DNA of 11,023 nt from CAKZYD01 sp039814715 (GCA_039814715.1 JBCCAR010000056.1:1-11023), one strand, 5' to 3'; numbered from the stretch's first letter, positions 1 through 7,420 are shown. Numbers and translations: made by a program. Notes: generated by a model not told the origin, from the sequence alone.

Positions 1-717
1 CAATAAAATAGACTGCAGCAAGTCATTGGGCTCAAAGCCAGAAATCACGATCGGTTTTGTCCATTTCGCGGCGGCATCTTCATAGGCTTCCGCGCCGATG
101 ATGGTTGAGACATTGCCGGGGCCGACAAAGCCATCGAGCCGGGCGCCTGTTTCGCCCGTGCCAGTGGTCATGATGGCATCAATGGCGGAAGGGGTGAGCA
201 CGTGGTTGCAAAATACCGAGAAATTGCTCAGTCCCGCGTCACTGGCCGCTTTAATCGCAGCCGCTGTTGGCGGCGTTGTTGTCTCAAAACCAATGGCGAA
301 GAAGACGACTTGGCGCTGCGGATTGGCCTTCGCCAGGTCAACGGCTTGCAACGTTGAATACACCATCCGCACATCACCGCCAGCGGCTTTGGCAGACAGG
401 AGGGTGCGCCCGTGACTGCCCGGGACGCGCATCATATCGCCATAGGTGGTGAGGATGATATCTGGCCTGCTCTGTGCCAGCTCAATGGCCATATCGAGGC
501 GCCCCACTGGCAGCACGCAGACTGGGCAGCCAGGGCCATGGATCATGCGGATTGTGTCAGGCAGTAGGTCTTCCAGACCGAAGCGGCATAGGGCGTGGGT
601 GTGGCCGCCGCAGAACTCCATGAAGTGATAGCGCCTGCCAGGTTCAACCTCCGCATGGATTTGTGCTGTAATAGCTTTTGCGGCTGCAGGCTCGCGGAAC
701 TCATCGACAAATTTCAT
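1..717 (-). CDS. hypD: HypD, Fe-S protein for Fe(CN)2CO cofactor assembly (partial, 3' end outside window)
   Basis: HypD works with HypC in the cytoplasm as the scaffold on which cyanide and CO ligands are attached to the iron of the [NiFe] site. The first 239 codons are present. The protein begins MKFVDEFREP and the frame runs open off position 1; E. coli HypD is about 373 residues, so roughly a third is missing because of the window edge, not because of damage. Visible signatures are MEFCGGHTH (Cys36), GPGCPVCV (Cys64 and Cys67) and the GFETTTPP segment. These cysteines match the conserved functional ones of E. coli HypD (Cys41, Cys69, Cys72). The ATG overlaps the hypC stop as ATGA, and a strong AAGGAG lies 7 bases upstream, so the start is well supported. 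HypE would be expected beyond the left edge; this is inference from related clusters. Confidence 0.96.
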   Translation of the reverse strand, partial: MKFVDEFREPAAAKAITAQIHAEVEPGRRYHFMEFCGGHTHALCRFGLEDLLPDTIRMIHGPGCPVCVLPVGRLDMAIELAQSRPDIILTTYGDMMRVPGSHGRTLLSAKAAGGDVRMVYSTLQAVDLAKANPQRQVVFFAIGFETTTPPTAAAIKAASDAGLSNFSVFCNHVLTPSAIDAIMTTGTGETGARLDGFVGPGNVSTIIGAEAYEDAAAKWTKPIVISGFEPNDLLQSILL

Positions 718-944
718 GATGCAACTCCTTGCGTTATGGCGGGGGACTGCATGGCGGCGATCTGCTGCGCCGCCTGCGCTTGATCAATTTTGCTTAAGGC
801 GTAGCCGACATGGACCACGACATAATCGCCGGGCACCACATCCGGCACAAAGACAATGGAGATGGGGACTTGGACACCGTCAACATCCGCGACAGCGTTT
901 TCTCCATCGGTGGATACAATTTCGGCAGGTAAGGCGAGGCACAT
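714..944 (-). CDS. hypC: HypC, hydrogenase maturation chaperone
   Basis: This 76-residue protein is a small chaperone of the HypC/HybG/HupF family. It carries the iron unit with HypD and then hands it to the large-subunit precursor. The N-terminus is MCLALPAEI, which gives the essential Cys2 once the initiator Met is removed. The rest fits the family's beta-barrel core (VDGVQVPISIVFVPDVVPGDYVVVHVGYA) and a short helical tail. Length is normal for the family. It lies 15 bases after hypF and its stop overlaps the hypD start by 4 bases. The cluster also encodes the paralogue HupF. By analogy with rhizobial systems, HypC is likely the general factor and HupF the one dedicated to HupL. Confidence 0.96.
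   Translation of the reverse strand: MCLALPAEIVSTDGENAVADVDGVQVPISIVFVPDVVPGDYVVVHVGYALSKIDQAQAAQQIAAMQSPAITQGVAS
725..730 (-). promoter_or_regulatory. Ribosome binding site of hypD
   Basis: AAGGAG on the minus strand, 7 bases before the hypD ATG and inside the last codons of hypC. It fixes the hypD start at 717. Confidence 0.75.
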
Positions 945-955
945 GTTTTTTTACG

Positions 956-961
956 TCCCTT
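956..961 (-). promoter_or_regulatory. Ribosome binding site of hypC
   Basis: AAGGGA on the minus strand overlaps the hypF stop codon (TAAGGGA). It is separated from the hypC ATG by 11 bases that include a run of seven A residues. The spacing is slightly long but usable. Confidence 0.6.
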
Positions 962-3212
962 AAATGAGTGACATCTGGCCAGCAATCCAGGCTTGGCCAA
1001 GGCTGAGGCCGCCATCATTGGCAGGCGCGGAAAGCGGCAGATAGGCTTTGATGTGGCGCGGCTGCAGCGCGCCAATCAGACCCTCGGCAAGCACCTTGTT
1101 TTGAAAGCAGCCCCCTGAGAGAGCGATACGGCGCGCAAGGCCTTCTCTATCGATGGTTTGGGTGATCCAATCAGCCAGCGCGGCAATGAGCGTGCCATGG
1201 AAGAGGTTCGCGCCTTCCTGTGGATGACTGTCCGTCATCGCAAGCAGTAAGGGGCGAACGTCTAGAACCCCATCCTTCACACGCCATCCATTGTCTAGGA
1301 TTTCGGGTTTGGTCACCAAGGCTTCTAAGTGCATCGGCGCCTCACCTTCGAAATGCGCCTCTGGAACAACGCCAAGGAGCCCGCAAGCTGCATCAAAGAG
1401 CCGGCCAGCGGAGCTGGTCATGGGAGAATTGAGCTTTCGCTCCAGCATCGCTGCGATCATGTCAGCGCCGTCTTGGCCTGAGAAATACCGCGGGATCTGA
1501 TCATTACAGCCAAGCGCATGCAGCGCGGCGGCCCCCATGCGCCAAGGCTGGCGCGCGGCGACATCGCCGCCGGGCTGGGCCAGGGGCATAAGGCAGCCTA
1601 AGCGCTGAAATTCGGGCCCTTGCGCAATCAGGAGCTCCCCGCCCCAGCTCTCGCCCTCTTCGCCCAGCCCAAAGCCATCAAGAGCAAGGCCTAAACAGGG
1701 TCCATCGAGCTGGTATTCGGCTAAAACCGCAGCGATATGCGCGTGATGGTGTTGAACTTGTATAACGGGCAGGTTCATGTCTTGCGCATAGCGCGTGGCC
1801 ATAAAGTCTGGATGCATGTCGCAGGCAATGCGCGTTGGGCTCACCTCTAAAATGCTGCTGAGATGGGCGACGGTTTCTTTAAAGAAGCCATATGTCGACA
1901 TGCTCTCTAAGTCGCCAATATGCTGGCTTAAAAAAGCGTCTTGGCCGCGGGTGATGCAAATGGTGTTTTTCAAATGCCCGCCCACGGCTAGGGTGGATGG
2001 TATGTCCACGCTGAGCTTAATCGGTGTTGGCGTAGCGCCGCGCGCCCGGCGTAGATACCGCGGCGCGCCATCGATGACGCGCACCACGCTGTCATCTGCG
2101 CGGATGAGGATATCGCGGTCGTGCGTGACAACCATGTCTGCGATGCCTGCCAGACGCGTTTGTGCCTCGCTATTGTCAATGACCAAGGGATCGCCACTGA
2201 TATTCGCGCTGGTCATCACCAAAGCGAGAACTTGCGGTGTGTCCATCCAGGCGGTGCCCTCTGGCATGCCAGCGTCTGCGTGAAATAACAGGGCATGCAG
2301 GGGCGCGTAGGGCAGCATCAGGCCAAGGGTTGGCAGGCCATTGGAGATGGCTGGGCTCAGCGTGCTCGGCTTTGATTTTGCGATGACCACTGGCCGCGCC
2401 CGGTCGCTGAGAGTAGTTTCTTCTTCCGGGCTAAGATGCGCAAGCTTGCGGGCTGATGCGCTACTTGCGACCATAACGGCAAAGGGCTTGCCATCACGTT
2501 GTTTGCGCGCACGCAGGCGTGTCACCGCGCTGTAATTGCGGGCGTCCACGGCTAAATGAAATCCGCCCAGACCCTTTAAAGCGACAATCTGGCCAGCTTT
2601 AAGCGCCATTAAAATCTCTTGGATAGAGTGGCTTAGCTTGGGACCGCAGTCCGGGCAGGCATTGGGCTGAGCATGAAAGCGGCGGTCTGCCGGGTTTTCA
2701 TATTCGCTTTGACACGCCGCGCACATGGGAAAGTCTGCCATGGAGGTCTGCGCGCGGTCATAAGGCAGCGCGCGCGTAATCGTATAGCGCGGGCCGCAGT
2801 GCGTGCAGTTGGTAAAGGCGTAGCCATGGCGCCGATTTTTCGGGTCAAAGATATCGGCAAGGCAATCCGGGCATGTCGCTGCATCTGGGCCAATGGCGGT
2901 CTTGGCCTTGCCAGCTTTGGTGCTCTTTAAGAGCGCGAAGGCCACTTCGTTGGTTGCTGGAACAGCGTGAATATCCACCGCATCAATGCGCGCGAGCGGC
3001 GGCGCGGAGAGTTCCAGCATGTCTAGGAACTGCTGGGTTTTAGCGCCTTGGATTTCAATGGTGACGCCGGCTTCATCGTTTAAGACCCATCCGGCCAAGT
3101 CCAGCTTGCGCGCCAAATTCCACACATAAGGCCGAAACCCGACGCCTTGCACCGCCCCGCGCACCTGCAGGTGCAGGCGTTCTTGACGTGCGATATCGGC
3201 CCGGGCTGACAT
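960..3212 (-). CDS. hypF: HypF, carbamoyltransferase for cyanide ligand synthesis
   Basis: HypF converts carbamoyl phosphate and ATP to a carbamoyl adenylate and transfers the carbamoyl group to the C-terminal Cys of HypE, the source of the CN ligands. At 750 residues it has the standard length and all expected parts. An acylphosphatase-like domain spans about residues 12-100, with VQGVGFRPYV at 21-30. Two zinc-finger-like units follow, with CxxC pairs at 114/117, 136/139, 164/167 and 186/189. A YrdC-like domain covers about 195-390 (LVMTSANISGDPL near 331). A Kae1-like domain completes the protein, with GGHLKNT at 411, HHHAH at 488-492, DGFGLGEEGESWGGE at 512-526 and LSGGCFQNKVL near the C-terminus. 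The start overlaps the hypB stop by one base (TAATG) and has no clear Shine-Dalgarno site, so translation is probably coupled to hypB. No domain is missing or broken. Confidence 0.97.
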   Translation of the reverse strand: MSARADIARQERLHLQVRGAVQGVGFRPYVWNLARKLDLAGWVLNDEAGVTIEIQGAKTQQFLDMLELSAPPLARIDAVDIHAVPATNEVAFALLKSTKAGKAKTAIGPDAATCPDCLADIFDPKNRRHGYAFTNCTHCGPRYTITRALPYDRAQTSMADFPMCAACQSEYENPADRRFHAQPNACPDCGPKLSHSIQEILMALKAGQIVALKGLGGFHLAVDARNYSAVTRLRARKQRDGKPFAVMVASSASARKLAHLSPEEETTLSDRARPVVIAKSKPSTLSPAISNGLPTLGLMLPYAPLHALLFHADAGMPEGTAWMDTPQVLALVMTSANISGDPLVIDNSEAQTRLAGIADMVVTHDRDILIRADDSVVRVIDGAPRYLRRARGATPTPIKLSVDIPSTLAVGGHLKNTICITRGQDAFLSQHIGDLESMSTYGFFKETVAHLSSILEVSPTRIACDMHPDFMATRYAQDMNLPVIQVQHHHAHIAAVLAEYQLDGPCLGLALDGFGLGEEGESWGGELLIAQGPEFQRLGCLMPLAQPGGDVAARQPWRMGAAALHALGCNDQIPRYFSGQDGADMIAAMLERKLNSPMTSSAGRLFDAACGLLGVVPEAHFEGEAPMHLEALVTKPEILDNGWRVKDGVLDVRPLLLAMTDSHPQEGANLFHGTLIAALADWITQTIDREGLARRIALSGGCFQNKVLAEGLIGALQPRHIKAYLPLSAPANDGGLSLGQAWIAGQMSLI

Positions 3213-4039
3213 TATTCAGCCGCTATTTGCCGCTGCAGGGACAGGCCCTCAAGCCAAGTCAGCCAGCTTTGAATGCCAGGCTCGCCGGTCGCGGATGTTC
3301 TAATGACATCGAGGCGTGGCTGCACTTTGCGCGCATTGGCGATGAGCAACTCCGCATCAAAATTCAGATATGGCAGAAGGTCCGTCTTGGTCACAATCAT
3401 CAGGTCCGCGCCGGCAAACATCTCTGGGTATTTCAGCGGCTTGTCCTCGCCCTCTGTCACAGACGCAAGCACCACGCGGCGGGTTTCGCCTAGGTCGAAG
3501 GCGGCCGGACACACTAAGTTGCCTACATTTTCGATGAAGAGCAGACTGCCGGGCGCTGGCTTTAGATGGTTCAGCGCGTCGCCCACCATTTGGGCATCGA
3601 GGTGGCAGCCTTTGCCGGTATTAACTTGAATGGCAGGTGCGCCTGTCTCGCGGATGCGCTGGGCATCATTGGCGGTTTGTTGGTCGCCTTCAATCACAGC
3701 CGCTGGCGCATCGCCCAGCGCTTTGAGTGTTTCTACCAGCAGCGTTGTTTTCCCTGAGCCTGGGCTGGACATCATGTTGATGGAAATCAGCTGGTCGCGG
3801 GCAAAGCGCTCACGATTATGGGCCGCCAAGTGGTCGTTCTTAGACAAGATGTCTTGTTCAATTTCAATCAAGCGCGCTTGGCTTTGGCCCGTCACATGCA
3901 CCCCGGCCGGCCCTTTGCCATAATGCAGCGCGCCGTCCTCGCCATGGCTATGCCCATGCGCGTGGTCATGATGGTGGTGGCTATGGTCATGCCCCTCAAT
4001 TCCTGCGCCTTCGCCGTCGCAGCCGCATACTGTGCACAT
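3212..4039 (-). CDS. hypB: HypB, nickel-binding GTPase for hydrogenase maturation
   Basis: HypB is a SIMIBI-class GTPase that, with HypA, inserts nickel into the large-subunit precursor. The 275-residue protein has three parts. The N-terminus contains MCTVCGC (Cys2, Cys5, Cys7), the high-affinity nickel motif known from E. coli HypB. A histidine-rich stretch at residues 17-32 has ten His and probably stores or buffers nickel. The GTPase domain begins near residue 85, with P-loop SSPGSGKT (91-98), EGDQQT (117-122), the interface metal site Cys145-His146 plus Cys177, and TKTDLL (217-222), which fills the NKxD base-recognition position with Thr for Asn. The start is supported by a GGAGGT 8 bases upstream. 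It begins one base after the hypA stop and overlaps hypF by one base. Confidence 0.97.
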   Translation of the reverse strand: MCTVCGCDGEGAGIEGHDHSHHHHDHAHGHSHGEDGALHYGKGPAGVHVTGQSQARLIEIEQDILSKNDHLAAHNRERFARDQLISINMMSSPGSGKTTLLVETLKALGDAPAAVIEGDQQTANDAQRIRETGAPAIQVNTGKGCHLDAQMVGDALNHLKPAPGSLLFIENVGNLVCPAAFDLGETRRVVLASVTEGEDKPLKYPEMFAGADLMIVTKTDLLPYLNFDAELLIANARKVQPRLDVIRTSATGEPGIQSWLTWLEGLSLQRQIAAE

Positions 4040-4040
4040 G

Positions 4041-4382
4041 TCAGATGACCTCCATGGATTTGATTTTCATATCTTCGCCGCCGGTGACGATGAGTTGGTG
4101 GGAGCCGCAGGCCGGGCAGCCATCGCCGCGCTTTGCAATGCCGACATCGCTATCGCAGGCAAAGCAGTGGGCTTGGCCAGGCGGGCTCAATATTTCTAGG
4201 CTTGCACCTTCAATGAGCGTGCCGCGCGTTGCAGCATCAAAGCTAAATTCCATCGCATGTGGGTCCACATGGCTGAGCGTCCCAATTTCCAAGGTGACTT
4301 TGGTGACGCGCTCAAAGACCTGGCTTGCCGCCTGGGCTTCAATGGCGCTGACCATGCCTTGCGCGAGTGACATCTCATGCAT
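4041..4382 (-). CDS. hypA: HypA, nickel chaperone with zinc site
   Basis: HypA is a small metallochaperone that binds nickel through its N-terminus and passes it with HypB to the hydrogenase large subunit. The 113-residue form begins MHEMSLAQG, which places the nickel ligand His2 at the conserved position. Structural zinc is held by two CxxC pairs, CFAC (73/76) and CPAC (89/92), in the usual spacing. An upstream in-frame start at 4406 would add eight residues (MKSFWRPP) and bury His2, so it is rejected. GGAGG six bases before 4382 supports the chosen start. The gene overlaps the end of hupK by 8 bases and ends one base before hypB. Confidence 0.96.
   Translation of the reverse strand: MHEMSLAQGMVSAIEAQAASQVFERVTKVTLEIGTLSHVDPHAMEFSFDAATRGTLIEGASLEILSPPGQAHCFACDSDVGIAKRGDGCPACGSHQLIVTGGEDMKIKSMEVI
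4048..4053 (-). promoter_or_regulatory. Ribosome binding site of hypB
   Basis: GGAGGT on the minus strand lies within the last codons of hypA, 8 bases before the hypB ATG. It is the strongest Shine-Dalgarno match in the window, fitting a need for efficient HypB translation. Confidence 0.75.
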
Positions 4383-5379
4383 GGGCGGCCTCCAAAACGA
4401 CTTCACAGGGTGCGCAGGGGTCGAGCGCGGCTAGAAGCATCGAGGCGTTCTCTTCGCTCGTCTCTTCAAGCGCAGAGGCAACCCGGCAGGCGGCGCCATT
4501 AGGGCGGAAATTCCAGTCTGTTGGTGCTTTGGCCGACCACCGCGTAATGATACCGTCTTCTAGCGTTAGCGCATGCCTTAGGCGCCCGCGCGCTGTCATG
4601 GCGATGCCAAACCCGCTGCCATTGGCGCGCGCCGTGGCTGACGCAGGTTTTTCTTCATGCACGTTTGATGCCTGCTGTTTGAGCTCTTCCAGCATATTTG
4701 CGCCGTGCTGCAGCTGCGCGCTTAGCCATGGCTCTAAAGATGTTGCTTGCTGCATTGGCGCTAGTAACAGGCGAGGGGTCTCTTCCACTGGGTTGGAGGT
4801 GTTGCGGCGGGTCTCAGCGCGGGCATCTAATGTGCTTGTCGCAATGCGTCGCACCTGGATGGTTTGCGCTTTGAGGCAGATGTCTTCGCCAAGGCGGTCA
4901 ACTGCTTCAAAGGCTCGGGTGAGCATTTTCAGTGCGCTGTTTATATCGTCAGCATTGAGCGCCATTTTTGCGCCGCCCAGACAGGCCCAATCCGTTTGAA
5001 ACAGCGCCTCAGCCAAAGCCTCGTTTGCTTGTCTGGCTTGTTGAACTGCTGCTGCTGGTGGGTGGGTGTGGAGCACCTTCGCCCAGCTCAGCGCTGCGCG
5101 CCAGACGGCACTAAAGATGCCTTCACTTAGAAGCAGCATCTCGCGCGCGGCTGCTTGACCATCAGGCAAAACGAGGCCGGTTGCATTTTCAGCTGCGCGC
5201 AGAGCCGCTATTTGGTGTGCTCTTGGGCAAATTGGAAACAGCAGGCTTGCCAATGCTAGCCCGTTATTAAGCGCCTTCCCACGTCCAACCGTCAGCACAT
5301 CCGGCGGGCCGCTGCGCAGAACCTGCGCTTGCGTCCCGCCAACGTGCAATACGTAGCGGCGGATCGGGGGGGTGCTCAT
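4375..5379 (-). CDS. hupK: HupK, degenerate hydrogenase large-subunit-like assembly protein
   Basis: HupK (HoxV-like) is a relative of the large subunit thought to act as a scaffold for the Fe(CN)2CO unit before transfer to HupL. The sequence keeps traces of the two metal-site motifs. Near the N-terminus, FPICPRAHQIAALRAAENA resembles the RICGVC..H motif of HupL but keeps only one Cys (Cys51 when counted from the ATG). At the C-terminus, LDPCAPCEVV keeps both cysteines (322 and 325) as in the DPCxxC of HupL. The tail beyond is short (EVVLEAAHA) and has no protease recognition His. The middle is alanine-rich and variable. I chose ATG at 5379 (334 residues); a TTG three codons upstream at 5388 is possible, and neither has a clear Shine-Dalgarno site. 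The gene lies 9 bases after the hupI-hupJ gene and overlaps hypA by 8. Its place between the hup and hyp genes matches rhizobial clusters. Confidence 0.88.
   Translation of the reverse strand: MSTPPIRRYVLHVGGTQAQVLRSGPPDVLTVGRGKALNNGLALASLLFPICPRAHQIAALRAAENATGLVLPDGQAAAREMLLLSEGIFSAVWRAALSWAKVLHTHPPAAAVQQARQANEALAEALFQTDWACLGGAKMALNADDINSALKMLTRAFEAVDRLGEDICLKAQTIQVRRIATSTLDARAETRRNTSNPVEETPRLLLAPMQQATSLEPWLSAQLQHGANMLEELKQQASNVHEEKPASATARANGSGFGIAMTARGRLRHALTLEDGIITRWSAKAPTDWNFRPNGAACRVASALEETSEENASMLLAALDPCAPCEVVLEAAHA
4389..4393 (-). promoter_or_regulatory. Ribosome binding site of hypA (decides the start)
   Basis: GGAGG on the minus strand ends 6 bases before the ATG at 4382. It favours the MHEMS start over the longer in-frame alternative at 4406. 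Confidence 0.7.
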
Positions 5380-5388
5380 GGTGCTCAA

Positions 5389-6096
5389 TTAGACGGCGTG
5401 ACGTCGTCCTCCCAGAATGGATCGTCTCGATTGTTTTTGCCTTCTTTTTTCCATTTCCTCTTGATCTACCTCAAAGAGGCCATCGATTGCCTCTTGCGCA
5501 ACCGTGACGGCGCTTTGGTGATCGGGAAAATCATCCATGGGTGAAAACAAAGAGCAGGTTTCGATCAAACCAACGCCTTCCATCTGCCCGAGGACGAAAG
5601 AAAACGTCCCAAAGGGGAAGGCATAGCTGGTTTTTGAACCCAAAGCGCCGGGCTTTGATTGCCGCTCAACACTTGGCAGAAGGACCAGGTTCATGCACCA
5701 CGGCGTAACGATAACGCCAATGCCATTAGCGCCAAGTTCGCGAAAGCCAACGGCCTCAATGTCTAAGGCGCCATTGTGAATAGGCAGGCCGAGCATGTCC
5801 TTTTCTGCCTCGCGATAGGCTGCGATTAAGCGCTCAACGCGGGTCGGAATATCCGCGATGATGGCAGGACTTGTTGCCGCGCCGCCTTTTTTCTCTTTCA
5901 CCATGAACTTTGATTGCGGCGCGTCGCACTGCGGGCAGCGCCAATGGTCTGGCAAGTCGGCAAACGCTGTTCCAGGGGCAATGTCCTGACTGTCGTCACC
6001 TTCGATTGGGTCATATTCGCGCCAGCAGATGCCGCACTCAAGGATATCGCCATCGCCTAGTGCGCCGCCGACGGAGCGTTCAAAAACCAGGCTCAT
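5389..6096 (-). CDS. hupJ: HupI-HupJ fusion: rubredoxin joined to a HupJ/HybE-type hydrogenase chaperone
   Basis: This 235-residue protein combines two factors that are separate genes in rhizobial hup clusters. Residues about 18-66 form a rubredoxin: CGIC (21/24) and CPQC (54/57) hold one iron, with YDP and the DLPDHWRCPQC signature between. Residues about 84-235 match the HupJ/HybE assembly-chaperone family, with LPIHNGALDIEAVGFREL and VIVTPWCMNLVLLPS (about 104-142) and an FPFGTFSFVLG segment further on. The two parts are joined by a short linker (MVKEKKGGAATSPA). In related systems, HupI and HupJ are needed for hydrogenase assembly in the presence of oxygen, probably through the small subunit or its Fe-S clusters; that role is inferred here. 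The C-terminus is strongly basic (EKRRQKQSRRSILGGRR). The start overlaps the hupH stop as ATGA. No frameshift is needed to read through both domains. Confidence 0.92.
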   Translation of the reverse strand: MSLVFERSVGGALGDGDILECGICWREYDPIEGDDSQDIAPGTAFADLPDHWRCPQCDAPQSKFMVKEKKGGAATSPAIIADIPTRVERLIAAYREAEKDMLGLPIHNGALDIEAVGFRELGANGIGVIVTPWCMNLVLLPSVERQSKPGALGSKTSYAFPFGTFSFVLGQMEGVGLIETCSLFSPMDDFPDHQSAVTVAQEAIDGLFEVDQEEMEKRRQKQSRRSILGGRRHAV

Positions 6097-7007
6097 GGTG
6101 CATATGCTCCGCGAATTTCATCGAGCCGGGCCGCGCTGTCTTCAAAATCTTCGCGCGAAGCTAGGACAGCGCTGGGGATGTCCCCGATTTCCAATGTATC
6201 TAGGATGACTGCGCCAAGCCCATTGAGGAACTGGACCGCCCAGACATTGCGCAGTGCTGTCATGATGACCCGCGCACTGCCATAGCCGCCCGAAGAGGCC
6301 CGCACGCCAGATTCGCCTAGGACTTTGGTCAGGAAGCTAGTGTCCGCCTCCGTCATCGGGAAAAGAGTGAAGTTTATCACATGATTGGGCGTTCCAGGGC
6401 GCCAGTCTTGCGCTTTTGCGCGCACTTCCGAAAGCACGCCCATCACGTTCATGGCGTCACGCGGCGCAGTGAGCATATCTAAATTGATGTCGCTGCGCGG
6501 GCGGGTCATGGCTAGTTCGCGCATGGCATAAGGCGCATCGGCGACCTCAACCCATTGACTGCGCAGCACGCCGCTCGCGTCTTCCGCGCGGCCAATCCAC
6601 ACCCCGGGTAAGACAGTCTCTGTAATCTGTACATCGCCTTCCTCAGGCGTTCCTGGACTGATGACGAGCGATACTTCGCCCGTGCCAAGCGCATCATAAA
6701 ACACATGGCGTTCTTCTTCGCTTAAATGGTCGAGCCGCCTGCGCCAGGCTTTCCCGTCGCTTGCTGCCGCTTTGAGCGCGCTTGAAACTTTTTCAAGCAT
6801 ATCGAGAACAGTCGGACTGGTTGCGCCAGATAGGTCGAGCTCGCCAGGACCTTGCATGGAATTGCCCGTGGGCATGCCAAGCAAGCTCGATAGGGCGCTG
6901 GCTTCAGAGCTACAGCTGTCAACACTGTCTTCACCTTCAAAAGGGGCCAAAACGCCTTGCGGTGCTTCATCATCCCAGGTGAATGGGTTTTTGCGGATTT
7001 CGCTCAT
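6093..7007 (-). CDS. hupH: HupH, hydrogenase expression/formation protein (HyaF/HupH family)
   Basis: HupH belongs to the HyaF/HupH/HoxQ family, accessory cytoplasmic proteins linked to maturation of the hydrogenase small subunit. Their exact chemistry is not established. The 304-residue length fits the family. Recognisable conserved stretches include LGTGEVSLVI, a GDVQITETVLPGVWIGR segment in the middle, and a C-terminal block VWAVQFLNGLGAVILDTLEIGDIP. The first 60 or so residues are acidic and serine-rich (EGEDSVDSCSSEASALSS) and look less conserved. The start has AAGGA 12 bases upstream in a 23-base gap after hupG, the largest gap in the window. It overlaps the hupI-hupJ gene by 4 bases. 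Confidence 0.92.
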   Translation of the reverse strand: MSEIRKNPFTWDDEAPQGVLAPFEGEDSVDSCSSEASALSSLLGMPTGNSMQGPGELDLSGATSPTVLDMLEKVSSALKAAASDGKAWRRRLDHLSEEERHVFYDALGTGEVSLVISPGTPEEGDVQITETVLPGVWIGRAEDASGVLRSQWVEVADAPYAMRELAMTRPRSDINLDMLTAPRDAMNVMGVLSEVRAKAQDWRPGTPNHVINFTLFPMTEADTSFLTKVLGESGVRASSGGYGSARVIMTALRNVWAVQFLNGLGAVILDTLEIGDIPSAVLASREDFEDSAARLDEIRGAYAP

Positions 7008-7030
7008 GGTTGGGGGGTGTCCTTGGTGAT

Positions 7031-7420
7031 TTAAGCGGCGAGTGCGCTTGCTTTGTCTAAGATTTTAGGGAGCTTCTCTGCATAAACGGCCCAGTCCTGA
7101 ATTTTCGGAATGGTGTCGAGGTGTTTGGTGCCGGAGAAAAACGCCACTGAAGGAAGCACCATGACGCCGCAGCGGTGTTTTAAGGTCTGCTCATCAGCGC
7201 GGTCGATGATGCCGATCCGCAGGCGCCCTGGATTTGAGCGCTCAAGTTCGCGCAGAACCACGGCGACATCCGCAGTTTCCAGTTTCTTTTCTGGGTCGCC
7301 TGTAAAGAACAAAGCGCTGACCGCGGGCGTGTCTTCTGACAAGAACGCGTCAAGTGTTTGCGCGGTTAACAGTTCAGCAGTGCCATCATCCAGCATGGCT
7401 TGAATCAATCGGTGCGGCAT
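7031..7420 (-). CDS. hupG: HupG, thioredoxin-fold chaperone of the HyaE/HupG family
   Basis: HupG/HyaE/HoxO proteins are thioredoxin-fold chaperones that bind the Tat signal of the small subunit and hold it back until it is assembled. The 129-residue protein fits: SALFFTGDPEKKLETADVAVVLRELE (35-60) matches the thioredoxin strand and helix where a redox CxxC would sit, but here the position reads TGDPEKK and has no Cys. The later segment RCGVMVLPSVAFFSG (83-97) contains the cis-Pro loop (Pro90) and the only Cys (84). The protein is therefore not a thiol oxidoreductase, which is normal for this family. The start overlaps hupF by 16 bases and is backed by a strong upstream AAGGAAGAAGAG, so the long overlap is probably real. 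Confidence 0.9.
   Translation of the reverse strand: MPHRLIQAMLDDGTAELLTAQTLDAFLSEDTPAVSALFFTGDPEKKLETADVAVVLRELERSNPGRLRIGIIDRADEQTLKHRCGVMVLPSVAFFSGTKHLDTIPKIQDWAVYAEKLPKILDKASALAA

Noticed and set aside
945..952. Run of seven A residues (minus strand) just before hypC, considered as a slippage or terminator signal
   Set aside because: It lies between the ribosome binding site and ATG, outside any reading frame, and has no hairpin before it; it looks like an A-rich spacer.
1795..2283. Open plus-strand frame of 162 codons inside hypF
   Set aside because: It is antisense to a fully conserved HypF region, its translation shows no recognisable domain, and it is explained by low stop frequency opposite GC-rich coding sequence.
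4383..4406. Longer HypA start adding MKSFWRPP
   Set aside because: It would move the nickel-binding His away from position 2 and lacks the ribosome binding site that precedes the ATG at 4382.
4367..4999. Open plus-strand frame of 210 codons across hupK and the hypA start
   Set aside because: It is a serine/alanine-rich translation typical of the complementary strand of an alanine-rich gene; the minus strand gives a credible HupK with DPCAPC in the same place.
5380..5388. TTG start for HupK three codons upstream of the ATG
   Set aside because: It directly abuts the preceding stop and has no Shine-Dalgarno site; ATG is preferred, though the difference is only three residues and cannot be settled from sequence.
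5393..5409. Imperfect inverted repeat (GACGGCGTGACGTCGTC) at the end of the hupI-hupJ gene
   Set aside because: It is short, imperfect, inside coding sequence and without a following T-run on the transcribed strand, so it does not support a terminator or operator.
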